Counted from the first letter of the stretch, positions 1 to 22,025 are shown. The stretch: 64,000 bases of DNA from Amorphochlora amoebiformis (GCA_054601695.1 BAAHQB010000016.1:806001-870000), one strand, 5' to 3'. The notes: generated from the sequence alone by a model not told the origin. Numbers and translations: made by a program.

Positions 1-14
1 TACATACAATAAAC

Positions 15-51
<37 letters not shown>

Positions 52-52
52 T

Positions 53-87
<35 letters not shown>

Positions 88-507
88 TTTGTACACGTGT
101 TTGGTGACTTTTTGATGTATATTATATGTATACATTTATACATATATGATTTTTGTATACATTTTGGTGACTTTTCATGTATATTATGTACAAACTATAC
201 ATAACTGAATATAGCGTATACTTACATACAACAAACATATACATACATAAATGTACACATACATATTATACATATATACATATACATATACATACATGTA
301 TTTATATAGCATATATATACATACACATATATATATATATATATTATACATATGTGTATTTATTGTATGTAAGTATACATTATACTCAGCTTTGTATAGT
401 TTGTACATAATATACATGAAAAGTCACCAAAATGTATACAAAAATCATATATGTATAAAATGTATACATATAATATACATAAAGAAAAGTCACCAAACAT
501 GTATACA

Positions 508-541
<34 letters not shown>

Positions 542-664
542 GTATGTATGTATATACATATGATACATAGGTATATGTATATACACACATGTAAATACAA
601 TTTTTCTCAAGATCAGAACACATCTCACTCCGCTCCAAAGTGTGTTACAAGAAATTGATTAGAT
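1..664. repeat. (TA)n tract with a long inverted repeat; no gene seen
   Basis: The first 90 bases are (TA)n. Bases about 91-230 and 363-505 are near-perfect reverse complements of each other; both arms contain a GGTGACTTTT / AAAAGTCACC motif. They are separated by about 130 bases of TA-rich sequence. About 600-664 is ordinary sequence without a convincing exon. The tract lies beyond the last recognised exon of the minus-strand hydrolase, so it is either 3' flank or a further intron. Confidence 0.6.
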
Positions 665-879
665 CTAGTTGGGGCATCCTACTTCCTTTTGCCGATCGGC
701 CCACTCCTACGTAAGTTTCAGTTTTAGAACTAAACAGATAGGGTTAGGGTCAAGAAGTTCCTTACCTTCCATCTCTGCTCCCTCTCTTGCTTCGTCCCCT
801 ATGGGGTTAGAGTTAGGGTTAGGAGTAGAGTCGGAAAAATGATATCCTAAGAGAATCCTTAATCTAAGTGGAGTACATA

Positions 880-914
<35 letters not shown>

Positions 915-929
915 CTATATATATATATG

Positions 930-986
<57 letters not shown>

Positions 987-1014
987 TAGTATAATAATAT
1001 AATACTATATAATA

Positions 1015-1072
<58 letters not shown>

Positions 1073-1285
1073 GTATGTACGTGCATGTTATAGAAATGTC
1101 ATATATATATATATATATATATGCATATACATACATATAAATATATATTGTAAATAAATATATTGTAACGATAACCCTATCACCGGATCTTCAGTCCCGT
1201 CGGGTGAAACTGTAGGCGGAGGGTCTTCTTCTGGGGCAGGGGGAACCTAATATGCGTGTATATATACAAGAATATATATATATAT

Positions 1286-1321
<36 letters not shown>

Positions 1322-1380
1322 GGATATATATACACACATATCTATATATGTATATATATAAATTATGTATGTATAAAACT

Positions 1381-1445
<65 letters not shown>

Positions 1446-1723
1446 GCTTTAATATGTATATTCACATATTATATATGATAAACATATATATATATAAAAA
1501 AAAATATATATATATATATCTCGTTTTAATATGTATATTCACATATTATATATGATAAACATATATATGTATATATAAACATATATATATATATATATAA
1601 ATGTACGTATATTCACAACTTTTCTTTCATTTTATATTTTCCCCGCAAACTAATCTTACCAAAAAATTGTATAAATGCATGTATATACGTAAATTCATAT
1701 ATATATGTATATAGTGTAGATAA

Positions 1724-1754
<31 letters not shown>

Positions 1755-1812
1755 CATATGTATATACATATGTATGTATGTGTGTATATTACATACATTG
1801 TACATATACATA

Positions 1813-1848
<36 letters not shown>

Positions 1849-1885
1849 ATATGGATATGTATATACCTGCATATACATATTTATG

Positions 1886-1926
<41 letters not shown>

Positions 1927-2348
1927 ACACGTATACATATACACATATACATTATTTTGCTGGATATATTTAACATATACATTTTATATGACATATATAT
2001 ATATATATATATATATATGTATAACATAATATAAAATAGCATACATAGATGTGTAAATATATATATATATATATACATACATATATATATATATATATAT
2101 AATACATGTACAATATATGACACTTATACACACACACACATACACACGTATATTATATGTATAGGATGTAAAAAAAATATAAATACATACATATATGTAT
2201 ATCTAGATACATTCATAATTACATAATACTATTTTACCGCTCGCGAAGATAGCTTAGACATGACGGGTTGCCAGTCGATATTATCCCCTAAGAATCCGTG
2301 CAAGAACACCAACCGTCGAGTAGTAGCATTCTGGTGCAGACGTGTCAT
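665..2348 (-). CDS. alpha/beta-hydrolase (MenH-like) gene, core exons missing
   Basis: Probable exons, all phase 0: 2238-2348, 1184-1246, 766-798, 665-706 (TAG stop at 665-667; a GTAGGA donor at 682 is an alternative end). The first exon begins with ATG and reads [19 protein letters not shown], which is the first strand plus the HGFLGD oxyanion-hole motif of small alpha/beta-hydrolases. Exon 2 is Pro/Glu-rich ([17 protein letters not shown]). The last exons ([19 protein letters not shown]) resemble the cap-helix region after the nucleophile in MenH-type enzymes. The segment that should carry the DxPGHG loop and the GxSxG nucleophile elbow is absent: 1247-2237 is nearly all (TA)n. The gene is therefore deleted in its middle, misassembled across the TA tract, or made of two unrelated pieces. 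Family assignment rests mainly on exon 1. Confidence 0.45.
937..984. repeat. (AAT)n trinucleotide array
   Basis: About 16 uninterrupted AAT units sit between (TA)n tracts in the presumed intron 799-1183. A shorter AAT run occurs at about 13336-13360. These are the only trinucleotide arrays I noticed in the window. Confidence 0.9.
1247..2237. repeat. (TA)n intron where hydrolase core exons are expected
   Basis: The tract is mostly (TA)n. One non-TA patch at about 1612-1680 has no usable frame. A 55-base unit with TCTCGTTTTAATATGTATATTCACATATTATATATG-like sequence occurs twice (about 1440-1485 and 1518-1560). Confidence 0.7.
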
Positions 2349-2431
2349 TTTTGTGTTGGACTCATAGTTAAAAAGGGTCAGAAGTTAGAGTTACTTGTGA
2401 CTTCTAGAAGTACACATATACACGGATATAA

Positions 2432-2470
<39 letters not shown>

Positions 2471-2516
2471 TATATATATACATATACACGTATATGTATA
2501 CCATAAATTTGAATAT

Positions 2517-3050
2517 CTACGTGTATAGGTTGCGTACGACCTGTAAGACATCATTGGGACGGGTGATCAACACATCAAACTTGTAGCTGAAGTATAACAC
2601 ACACATATGTATATATATATATATACATAGATATATATATATATATATATATATATGTACGTAAATATTTTATATATCTAGAATAAAAGAATATGTCAAG
2701 CCCAACCTCCAAGTGGCTCTTGTCCAACCCTCAAGCATACCCTATTCCGAAATGGTAAAACTAGCCCGGAAACCCTCCGCCTAGGTCTTGACCTAGCGAT
2801 GTCAGTCTTGATTGTCAGCGTTTCCGACGTCTCTTGCACCCCAGTTTCTTTCTGTTATGTTATAGTATGTATCTAGATTATACATATACACGTACATTAA
2901 CATGTCATACGCTGGCATGCATATATGAGATATAATATATATGTATATATATATATGTATATATATGTATAAATACATATATAATACGCTGGTATGTATA
3001 TATAAAATATAATAGATATGTATATATATATGTATATATATATATGTTTT

Positions 3051-3089
<39 letters not shown>

Positions 3090-3226
3090 ACATGTGTGAT
3101 ATATACACATACATATATGTTTATATATTATAAATATAACATATGTATATATATATATATATATTATATGTATATATATTTACATGTATGTATACATAAT
3201 ATGTATCTATATAATATGTTGCATGC

Positions 3227-3264
<38 letters not shown>

Positions 3265-3965
3265 CATGTAGATATAAACTTGTGTATGGTATTGTATAAA
3301 TGTAGTTATGTATGTACATATAAATAATACATACGTATACATTTACATCTACAATCTATACATACATTCGTATAGATATATAATATACACCTATATTTAT
3401 GTATATGTATGTCCGTATATATATGTACATATGTAGATATACATACACACACATATATATATACATATATATACATATATATATATATGTATACATATAA
3501 ATAGATATATATATATATATATAATATATATATGTATATATATGTGTGTATATATATGTACATATATATATAATATATGTCTATAATATATACATATATA
3601 TGTATATAATATTAAAATACAGAATGTAATGTATATTGAGAATCTCGGCTTGCCCACCTCTAAGAAGCCAGGTGTGTCCCAGGGTTTGGGTTCGTCAGGT
3701 GGGGGACTGTTGTTACTAATAACAGAGAGCTCTTCGGCTTTAGAAAGGACACTTTGAGTCTGATGAAGCTTGTAGTAGACTAACGGCTCGGCGAATACCT
3801 TGTAAATATACAAGTGTATTATTATATGTGAATATGCATCTAATATATATATATATATATATAATATGAGTACATATAATATATATACGTGTATATATCT
3901 ATATATATGTATATGTATAACTATATCCGTAGAAACAGTGTATTTCTCAAATATGACAAACTTTT

Positions 3966-4006
<41 letters not shown>

Positions 4007-4063
4007 CTGTATCTGTACATACGTTTACATATACCTGTACATATATTCATATAAATATATTTA

Positions 4064-4098
<35 letters not shown>

Positions 4099-4235
4099 GT
4101 ATGTATAATATATATATATATATATATATGTATCTATTTACATATATATGTGAATTTTATATTACACGCAAGAAATATATATATATATATATATGTACAT
4201 GATATATAAACATATATACATATATACATATATAC

Positions 4236-4271
<36 letters not shown>

Positions 4272-4684
4272 GCGATACCCAAAAGATTCAAAATAAGAAA
4301 GAAAAATCCTTACCTCCCTCAAAGCCCGCCCGATGTCCTCCTCCCCCTCCCCCCTCAACCATGACATCATCAGCCCCTCGCCCTCCATTTCCAGCAAATC
4401 CCGGCACTCCTCAGAGAGTCCTGGGATTCCTGGAGACTCCGAAGATTCTCTTCCGAGCACATCCTGGGATTCCCCGAAGAGTGTCTCTTCCGGAATCCAT
4501 GCACCGTTCGGGGTGAGATGGAGCCGAATGGGTAAGGAAGGGGGGGTAGTGGTGAATACAAGGGTCTCGATTGGGCTGTTGGCCTGTGTATACATACAAG
4601 TGTGTACACGATATAATTTTATATTATGTTGAAGAACAATGTAAACGTTTATACATACATACATATTTACAAATGTATACATAT

Positions 4685-4715
<31 letters not shown>

Positions 4716-4982
4716 GATACTCACCCTTTGAGCAATATGAAGAAATTGTATCGACTCAATAAACCTCAAATCGTCTGAAAATCACATTAGATTAGCCACG
4801 GGTTTTGACTATAGGCAGACGTTGAGCCTGTATAGAATCTATCCGCGTAAACCCCCGGATCAAGGATAACTATCCGGTCCCACCCTGGAGCCGTATTTCT
4901 CCCTAGACTAAGCTCTTAAACCTCCGTCGGTCTCCTGCGCGGTCGCCAAGATAGGGTGGCCCATGAGTGCATTTGACTACAA

Positions 4983-5015
<33 letters not shown>

Positions 5016-5183
5016 TATATGTATATATATATATATATATATACATATATATAATGCTACACGATACATTTACATCCAAGGACGAACAATCACTACTTTT
5101 GTATGAATGCTCTATATATATATATATATGTATGTATGTATATATTACACCCATAAAAATACATATAGTACGTATATATATAT

Positions 5184-5229
<46 letters not shown>

Positions 5230-5438
5230 ATACACTGTATAGATAATGTGGAATATAAACATATACACATATATATATATATATATATATGTATGTATAT
5301 ATATATATATATATCCATACATGTATTACATACTTTTACATATGTACATATATATATATATATATATATAACTACATATATTTATATATTACAAATATAC
5401 ATATACATATATATATATACATATACATGTATATATAC

Positions 5439-5469
<31 letters not shown>

Positions 5470-5897
5470 CGTATGTATATTGTACATGCGAATATATATA
5501 TATATATATATATATACGCCGGATCGGCTTTATTTTAGGGTATGGATTTGGAAAGATACCCAGAAGTCGGGGATTTTTGTGATTTCAGCCTGGCGCTTTG
5601 TCAGGAGAGCCTGGCGCCGGACGTCGAATTGGCTGGGATTGGTTCGTTTGTTTACAATGTCATATTTAAGTTTTCTATTCTCGTTGTAATACTGTGTTTC
5701 TTTTCGAGTTTCCCCATCATGCCTCTCTTTCTCCATCCCTCTCTGCCCTCTATCATCTCCTCTTTTTCTTCCCTCCTCTGTTTCCCTCTCCCTGCTTCTC
5801 TTAATCACTGTATCTTTCCTCTCGTACTGGATCATTTTTCTTGTCTTTCCTCTCGTACTGGATCATTTTTCTTCTTGGAAAGTTGATTCTGTGTATG

Positions 5898-5935
<38 letters not shown>

Positions 5936-6894
5936 TATATATTATTTGTAAAATACATACCGATGTTCCGATAACAACTCGTATTCGAATTTCTCCCGGA
6001 CATCAGAGAGCATATCTTGGATTCTAACCACCTATATATTTTCATATAATATAGATACATACATATATATATATATATGTATATACAAATATAAACATAT
6101 ATTTATGTATTTATATATGTATATATATATACATATATATATATATATGTATTTTTATATGTATACATACATGTTTGTAGATATATATTATATTTATGAA
6201 CATATATATATATATATATATACATATATAAGTGTATATATATATTATATATATATATATATGTGTGTGTATATATATATATATATAATTCTATACTACT
6301 TATAAGCATACACATAATATTTTTGTATACCTCATCCATAGCCAAAAGCGCTTCCTCCTCGGCGTCCTAAAAGTTAGGGCCAGGGATAGGGTTAGGTTGG
6401 TATTACTGTTATGATTTGGTTGGAGCTAGGTTATGGTGGCCGGGTGGGGTTAGGGCTATGGTTGGGTTTGGATGAGGTTCCAGAGGAGATAGGATTATGG
6501 TTGGTTAGAGTTGAGGTTGGTGTTTTGGCAACCGGCTCACTCTCTTCAGCGTAAGGCACGAAAATACCATTTGCATCGACGTATCCTATATATATATATA
6601 TATATATATATCTGTATGTATGTATATATATATATATATAGATATGTATATATATATTTATTTATATATATATATATTTATTATATATAAAGATGTATGT
6701 ATATATAAATATATAATTATATATAGTAGTATTTGTGTACGTATATGTGTGTATATGTACATAGATGCATTATACATGCGTAAATGAGTGTACAAAAAGT
6801 ATCAGGATGAACCTCCGTCTGCCTCAAGGGAATTTCCATAGATGTCGACGTACTTGCCGTCCTCATCCATGAACACGTCATCCTCGCCGCCTCC

Positions 6895-6932
<38 letters not shown>

Positions 6933-7308
6933 CATAACATACAAACACACTTACACACACACACACACACCTAAGGATATGTACTTTATATATATTATAT
7001 ATACACATATGTATATATTTATATATATTGTACACATGTATATATATATATATAAATATAATATATATATATATATGTATATAATTCTATGTATATCTTC
7101 ATATATATATATATATATATATATATTGATGTGTGTGTTGTTTATATTCTATGATGTATATTCATATTCATATATATATATATATATATATTATATGCAT
7201 ATATTAAAATGTATATATATATATAATATGTATGTACGTTTACATCCTTCTTTCTTTTTTTTTGTATATATGTATATATTTATGCATGTGATATTCATAT
7301 ATTATATA

Positions 7309-7353
<45 letters not shown>

Positions 7354-7423
7354 ACAACATATATATACGCATCTTTATGAATGCATATTATATGTATTCA
7401 CATATATGTGCATAAATGTATCC

Positions 7424-7454
<31 letters not shown>

Positions 7455-7923
7455 AATATATATGTATATATGTATTACATATTATTTATAAATACATGAA
7501 TAGACATACATATACATATATACTTGTAATACATATGTAAATATATATATATATATGTGTATATATTTAAATATATAAATATGTATGTTTATATATATGT
7601 ATGTAAACATACAACACGAATAACACCTTTACAATCATCCAAAGCCATCGCCGCAGAATTCTACTCCAACCCCCCAACCCAAAAACAAAAGAAAAAACAG
7701 AAAAAAGTAAGAGGGTATATACAATATCTAAGCTCAGCCACATGCAACGGCTGACGGGATTTCGGTAAGTTTAGGGAAAGGATGAGAGTCAGCCTTAGAA
7801 TTTAAGTACAAGTTCTTCGTCGTATAAATCAGTATTGACCACAATCTCTCCTTCGATTGTACCGTCTTGATCCACCTTCAGAGAGTTCTCAGAAATTTCC
7901 GGAGAACTCTCGAGATCTTCCAT
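2517..7923 (-). CDS. NAP/SET-family histone chaperone, paralog 1
   Basis: A histone chaperone of this family binds H3-H4 or H2A-H2B and would act in nucleus and cytoplasm. Fourteen exons: 7810-7923, 7627-7660, 6813-6893, 6533-6585, 6331-6366, 5961-6031, 5560-5632, 4922-4976, 4810-4884, 4725-4774, 4314-4583, 3658-3798, 2741-2851, 2517-2579, giving 408 aa with consistent phases. Residues 95-149 form an acidic-to-basic helix ([12 protein letters not shown]...[18 protein letters not shown]) leading into KIPDFW (149-154) and then HP seven residues after the Trp, exactly as in SET/TAF-I. The C-terminal hallmark is [19 protein letters not shown] then AEPLVYY (307-313), matching the SET end (F..WF...D.LG..I.....PLQYY). 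Residues 50-94 hold DG-Y-V-D repeats not typical of the family, and the tail is basic rather than acidic. The start Met has an in-frame stop just upstream. The middle (174-300) is divergent. Confidence 0.75.
5813..5874. repeat. 31-bp tandem duplication in a pyrimidine-rich intron
   Basis: The unit TCTTTCCTCTCGTACTGGAT... occurs twice head to tail, offset 31 bases. It lies in the intron between the NAP/SET exons at 5961 and 5632. On the sense (minus) strand the region is a purine-rich tract. Confidence 0.85.
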
Positions 7924-8310
7924 TGATTCCTTGATTGTTTATATTATTGTCAGTTTGAGAGTTACGAGCTACGAAGGAAAGATCGTGAAATATTTATATA
8001 TACATATATTATTATATGTTTATATATAATATATATGAGTATATATGAATATATAAAAATACACATACATATATATATATATATATATGTATGTATATTA
8101 TGTAGTGTAATATATTTATATGCATGAATACACATTTTGTAAAAATGCGCAAACACCCATCCAAGTTTTTCTGAACTTACTAAACAAAATCTATATGCAT
8201 ACATACAATAACTGAATAAATAAATACACATACACACACATATGTATATATATATGTATATATATATATATATATTATATACATGCATGGTTTTTCTTAT
8301 TAATTTAAGA

Positions 8311-8347
<37 letters not shown>

Positions 8348-8368
8348 TACGCATACCACAATATATAC

Positions 8369-8419
<51 letters not shown>

Positions 8420-8467
8420 TGGAAACATGCGTCAGTCTGTCAAATTATATGTACGCAGAGAGAGTAT

Positions 8468-8513
<46 letters not shown>

Positions 8514-8574
8514 AGATGTATATATTTATATTGCACATGTGTGTATTCTATTACATATATATATATATATAGAG
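7924..8574. repeat. Intergenic (TA)n between the two NAP/SET genes
   Basis: Upstream of the paralog 1 start codon and downstream of the paralog 2 stop. It contains (TA)n, a short (TG)n, and ordinary sequence at about 8140-8215. No promoter element can be recognised. Confidence 0.6.
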
Positions 8575-16962
<8,388 letters not shown>

Positions 16963-17623
16963 GCACTGTAATAAATCAGCATAGGTACAATCAGCATCGG
17001 ACACCGATACATATATTACACACCCTCAGCAGCTCCAGTCTCTTTGAGAAAGTGTGAGATGGGACACGCAGTAACAAAGATGTGGGCTGCGAGATGTATA
17101 CACGAGAGCAAGCCCGCGATCGAGATGTAAATGCCTGGAAAAGTCAACACGTTCAATCAAACCAGCTGTCTTTTCAAGTTAAAAACTAATGCTCCACGTG
17201 GAAACATTTTCTGGAAGCCTATACATACCCTAATCCATCGGCTACCAGTTATACCCCTCTTTTCGGACCCAAATGGTCCACAAACATGCCCTCCTTACGA
17301 CAATGCTCTGAAGGATGGACAAACCGTTTTTGGAGCCACGATGGCAGCTTTCGGCCCTGTTAGGTACAAACGATTTCCCTTGGGAGAATATAGTAATGTT
17401 ATTGCCGCGATCCCTGCCATTGCTAACCCGAGCGAGCTCCGTCGAGCACGCAGGTGAACCATCTTCTCGGTCGGACGGCGGGAATATTGAAAAATAATTC
17501 CCATGAATCCCCGTGGATCCCCGTGGGGATTCCCGTGAATCAGCTGGAGATTCCTGGGAAATTTCTCACAATCTCTCTTGGTTGCTTTCGAGCCGTCGCG
17601 AGGTGAACTAGGACCTTCTGGAG
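16963..17623. other. Divergent intergenic region with one open frame
   Basis: This separates the minus-strand NAP/SET start from the plus-strand gene at 17624. It is free of TA arrays. A plus-strand ATG frame runs 17131-17457 (108 codons) but matches no family I know and has overlapping open frames on the other strand. A repeat of CCCGTGGATCCCCGTGGGGATTC type occurs at about 17500-17540. Probably a shared upstream regulatory region. Confidence 0.5.
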
Positions 17624-18443
17624 ATGGCGGGAAAGCGATATTTTCTAGATTTTGAGGATCTAGTTAGGAAGAATGGATCGTGGGAGGAGGATTATGTGGT
17701 TGGACAGGTATGTTTGTAAATTAAATATTGACAAATTCTTGTTTTGCTACCCTCCTTGAATTATGCTCGGGATAGAAACAATGCGGAGAGGAAAAGAGAA
17801 TAAGAAGAGCGAAGAGACAGAAGGATGATACGGAGAGGAAGGAAGGAGGAAAAGAATGAAGATTGGAGAGATGTGGAAAATGCGAGAGTGAGAAAGGAGT
17901 TAGCAACAAGTGTGGAAATGCTTTTTTAGTCTTTTACTTCCACTTATTTGTCTCAACTTGTATTGCGTAGCAGTTGGACAGGGAGAGTATACTCCGGTAA
18001 AAAGATTGAGTAGTTTTTATGTTCCATTTCCGAATTGTCATTTTTAGGCCCCTGAGCAGTACATGGACGAGTCGTGCTGTGTGTTCGAGCCATGTCCAAA
18101 CCGAGGGCAAAAGGTAGATACTAAATCAGTTATCAATAGTTTGTCCCCCTTGACCAAATGTAAACTTAGAGCGTGGTTGAAGAGCCTTGCGTATGTCCGA
18201 GTTGCGTGGAGCAGAACGCTTTAGCAAACGACCCCAACGAATCCAAGTCAACTTATTCCACGCCCAAACCTAGTCCCATCCATCCCCTACAGTGTGTATT
18301 AAGCCTAACCATTAACCTAACCTCTTGAAAGAGCGAAACAGTCAAGTCGGGCATGGTGCTCCTCCTCGAAAACGTAACAAATTATATATGTATTATATAT
18401 ACATATATTATGTATATGTATGTATGCGTATATGTATGTGTGT

Positions 18444-18485
<42 letters not shown>

Positions 18486-18715
18486 TTTTAATATATATAA
18501 GTAATATATGTAAATTATATCTATTAAACATATAAAATACATACATACATATAAAAATAATATAAATATGTATATTATATAATATGTAGGTGTGTACATA
18601 ATTTATGTAAATAGGTACACGAACAAAAAGATTTACATACATCTAAACGTATATATAAGTATATTTTCATATACGTATATATAAATATATTTTTATATAT
18701 GCATATATGTGTACA

Positions 18716-18787
<72 letters not shown>

Positions 18788-18829
18788 TATATACATATAT
18801 ATTTTTATATACTTACATGCATTTTTATG

Positions 18830-18865
<36 letters not shown>

Positions 18866-18950
18866 TATATTTCCATCTTAATGTATATATATATATATAT
18901 AATACATATATTCTTAAATATAATATGTTTATATATATATATATATGTAT

Positions 18951-19021
<71 letters not shown>

Positions 19022-19153
19022 GTACATATACATTTATAGGTATATGTATATTCATGTATATATATATATATATACATCTATATATATATATATATATGTA
19101 TATGTATATATATACAACACATGTATATATACTTATGTACAATATATATAAAA

Positions 19154-19218
<65 letters not shown>

Positions 19219-19351
19219 TATATATATAATATATATGTATATATATTATATATACATATATATATATATACATGCACAGGTACACACAGTATGTAATATA
19301 TGTATGAAAATTGTACATATCAGATTATGTAAATATATATATGTAAGAAAA

Positions 19352-19419
<68 letters not shown>

Positions 19420-19426
19420 TATAATA

Positions 19427-19470
<44 letters not shown>

Positions 19471-20572
19471 AAAACAGATATGTTATATCTTCTCATCACA
19501 TGTGAATATATATATATATATATATTATATATATTTTTATATTATATATATATATATATATTATATATATATATATATATATCAATATAAACATATATAT
19601 ATATATATGTATATAAATATATATATATATATATGTGTAGAAATATATTTATATATGTGTTAACATATTGTGTATAAGAACTAATATGAATGTATGTATT
19701 TTATTGCTTTGTAAGATACATAAACATGTATGTACATGTGTATAATAGTATTGTCATTGTTTTGGTCCATGTGTATGTACGTCTTTGATTGAATCTATTC
19801 ATTTTAACGTACCAGCCTTGGAGCTACCAAAGACACAGTAACGGTCGCAGCATGGTCAACGCTCGCATGGCTGCCCGGTGCGCACTTCTGGTCAACCCCA
19901 AAACTTGTCATCTACAATTTAGATGTGAAATTATCTTCTAAACTTAGGGGAATTCTGATGGGCCCAACAGTAACGACGCCCATAGGGCTTGTGGGTTTGG
20001 GTCCGATTGCGACAGTCGCTGGTCTCATTTCATCCCACGCACTCAACTTATCCTATCTCTGACCTTGTTTTGATTCTCAACCATTCAGGTCTAAGCGCCC
20101 TGACCATGTCGGCTCGTAAGGTATATATACATATTATATATATTATATATACATATATATATATATATATACTAGATATATATGTATATGTATGTATAAT
20201 ATATATTTGTAATATAAATACATATGCATATATAAATATATAAGTGTATATACATACACATATGCTTATATACATACATTTAAACTTATCTTTGCTATGG
20301 TATGTGTAACAATATATATTACGTTTCTAACATCTAATATTACTCATAGGTTGTTAATATTTATTCATTTACTATAGGCAATCGAGCGGAACCTTAGCGG
20401 AATCTTGTTCGACCGCCAGGGCGGGATCCAACGCGAACAAATTGAACAAGAGCAAGAAAATTCGAAAGTTCCCGGGACAGAGAGAGCCTACGCCGAGAGC
20501 GCAGCAGACGGGGTATTGAAATCAGTTATGGATGATGTTAGAAGATCTGAAAGGCCACGATCATCCTACTAG
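17624..20572 (+). CDS. Unrecognised 228-aa protein with cysteine cluster
   Basis: Eight exons with consistent phases: 17624-17707, 18048-18113, 18170-18295, 18332-18373, 19816-19890, 19948-20014, 20089-20120, 20378-20572; TAG stop. The N-terminus is [20 protein letters not shown]. Residues 37-62 carry [13 protein letters not shown] and [12 protein letters not shown], six cysteines that could bind zinc, followed by a Ser/Thr/Pro-rich stretch (70-92). A second Cys pair is in ACGFGSDCD. The C-terminal exon is a charged helix ([15 protein letters not shown], then Gln/Glu-rich). No family is recognised and I do not assign a function. The 1.44-kb intron 18374-19815 is (TA)n; the others are 36-340 nt. 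The 3' flank is CTAG-rich. Confidence 0.65.
18374..19815. repeat. (TA)n intron, 1.4 kb
   Basis: Starts GTAACAAATT after LLLEN and ends ...GTACCAG. It is nearly all (TA)n up to about 19665, then 150 bases of ordinary AT-rich sequence. Confidence 0.8.
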
Positions 20573-20990
20573 TCTAGTCCTAGTGTCTAATCGGCGATTT
20601 TTCATGATCTCTTGAGCTTGGTAAACTTAATGAGGTTCTATAGTCTATAGCTCGCTAGTTTTGGGAACTTTTTCTAATATCCATTTTGCTAATTTCTAGA
20701 ATTTAATAGTAAATACAATGATTACCTAGTACTAGTACTAATAGTCTAGATAGTACTAGAAATGCTTGCAAAACCAGATCGAAACCAGAAGTTCTAGTAG
20801 TTATATTCTAGATATCATAAAGCCTAAGTTTCCCTAGAAAATAAGTGATAAGTTTGATAATCAATAACATTAAAAATGATCATGCCCAGTGGACGTTTAA
20901 TCCGCTGGATTCGTAGAAAATAAATGATCAGGGTGATAATCAATAACATTAAAAATGATCATGCCACTTCGAGCAACGTTTAATCGGCGG
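20573..20990. other. CTAG-rich 3' flank with a 79-bp tandem repeat
   Basis: Immediately after the stop the sequence is dense in CTAG, TCTAGA and ACTAGT. From about 20834 a unit of 79 bases with GATAATCAATAACATTAAAA is present twice (20834-20912 and 20913-20992). The second copy abuts the stop codon of the convergent minus-strand gene. Confidence 0.75.
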
Positions 20991-21092
20991 CTACGTGAGC
21001 ATCTCCGCCTCTACCGCAGGGATTAGGCCCGCTTCCGCCTCTGCCAATGCACCGCTATTACTACCTAAAAGTATGTATTGAAATACACATAG

Positions 21093-21131
<39 letters not shown>

Positions 21132-21332
21132 CCACGTAATATATATAATACACATGTACATAGTTATTTCCATTTCGTCGCACACGCATATATCCATATA
21201 TATATATATATATGATATATATATATATGTATATTATATAAATATACATAATATATATATATATATATACATATACACATACATATACATATTGTGTATG
21301 TATATATTATATACATATATACATACATATAT

Positions 21333-21400
<68 letters not shown>

Positions 21401-21598
21401 TAAATAAACATACATACATACGTGCATGTATATATATATATATATGTATATTTATATATATATATATTTATATAGGTATACTCGTGCATATATATATATA
21501 TATATGTATGTATATAATATAATAATAAGGAAGCAAAGCGAAGTTTGGAGCGATGGGTGATAATGATCGACAACATATATGTGTATATACATCTATGT

Positions 21599-21639
<41 letters not shown>

Positions 21640-21842
21640 CATATTGTATATATATATATATATTATATACATATATACACATACATATATATATATATAT
21701 ATATATGTGTGTAGGTATGGAGTATAAAAAAACATATATACATATGTGCATGTATATATATATATATATAATATATTTATATATATATGTATGTATATAT
21801 ATATATATATATGTATATATATAGATGAACGAGTATACCTAG

Positions 21843-21898
<56 letters not shown>

Positions 21899-21982
21899 AT
21901 AATAAGGAAGCGAAGCGAAGTTAGGAGCGATGGGTGATAATGATCGGAAAAACATATTGCGTAGCAAGCAATATACGTACAC

Positions 21983-22025
<43 letters not shown>

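Noticed and set aside
4193-4632. Plus-strand frames across 4314-4583
   Set aside because: Antisense shadows of the 90-codon NAP/SET exon, which has a matching acceptor, donor and phase.
5074-5109. Minus-strand 12-codon exon [12 protein letters not shown]
   Set aside because: It fits by phase, but inserting it would break the W-x6-HP spacing that the NAP/SET family keeps when 5560 is joined directly to 4976.
5542-5886. Plus-strand 114-codon frame beginning [12 protein letters not shown]
   Set aside because: It is antisense to the minus-strand NAP/SET exon 5560-5632 ([12 protein letters not shown]) and then runs into a pyrimidine-rich intron.
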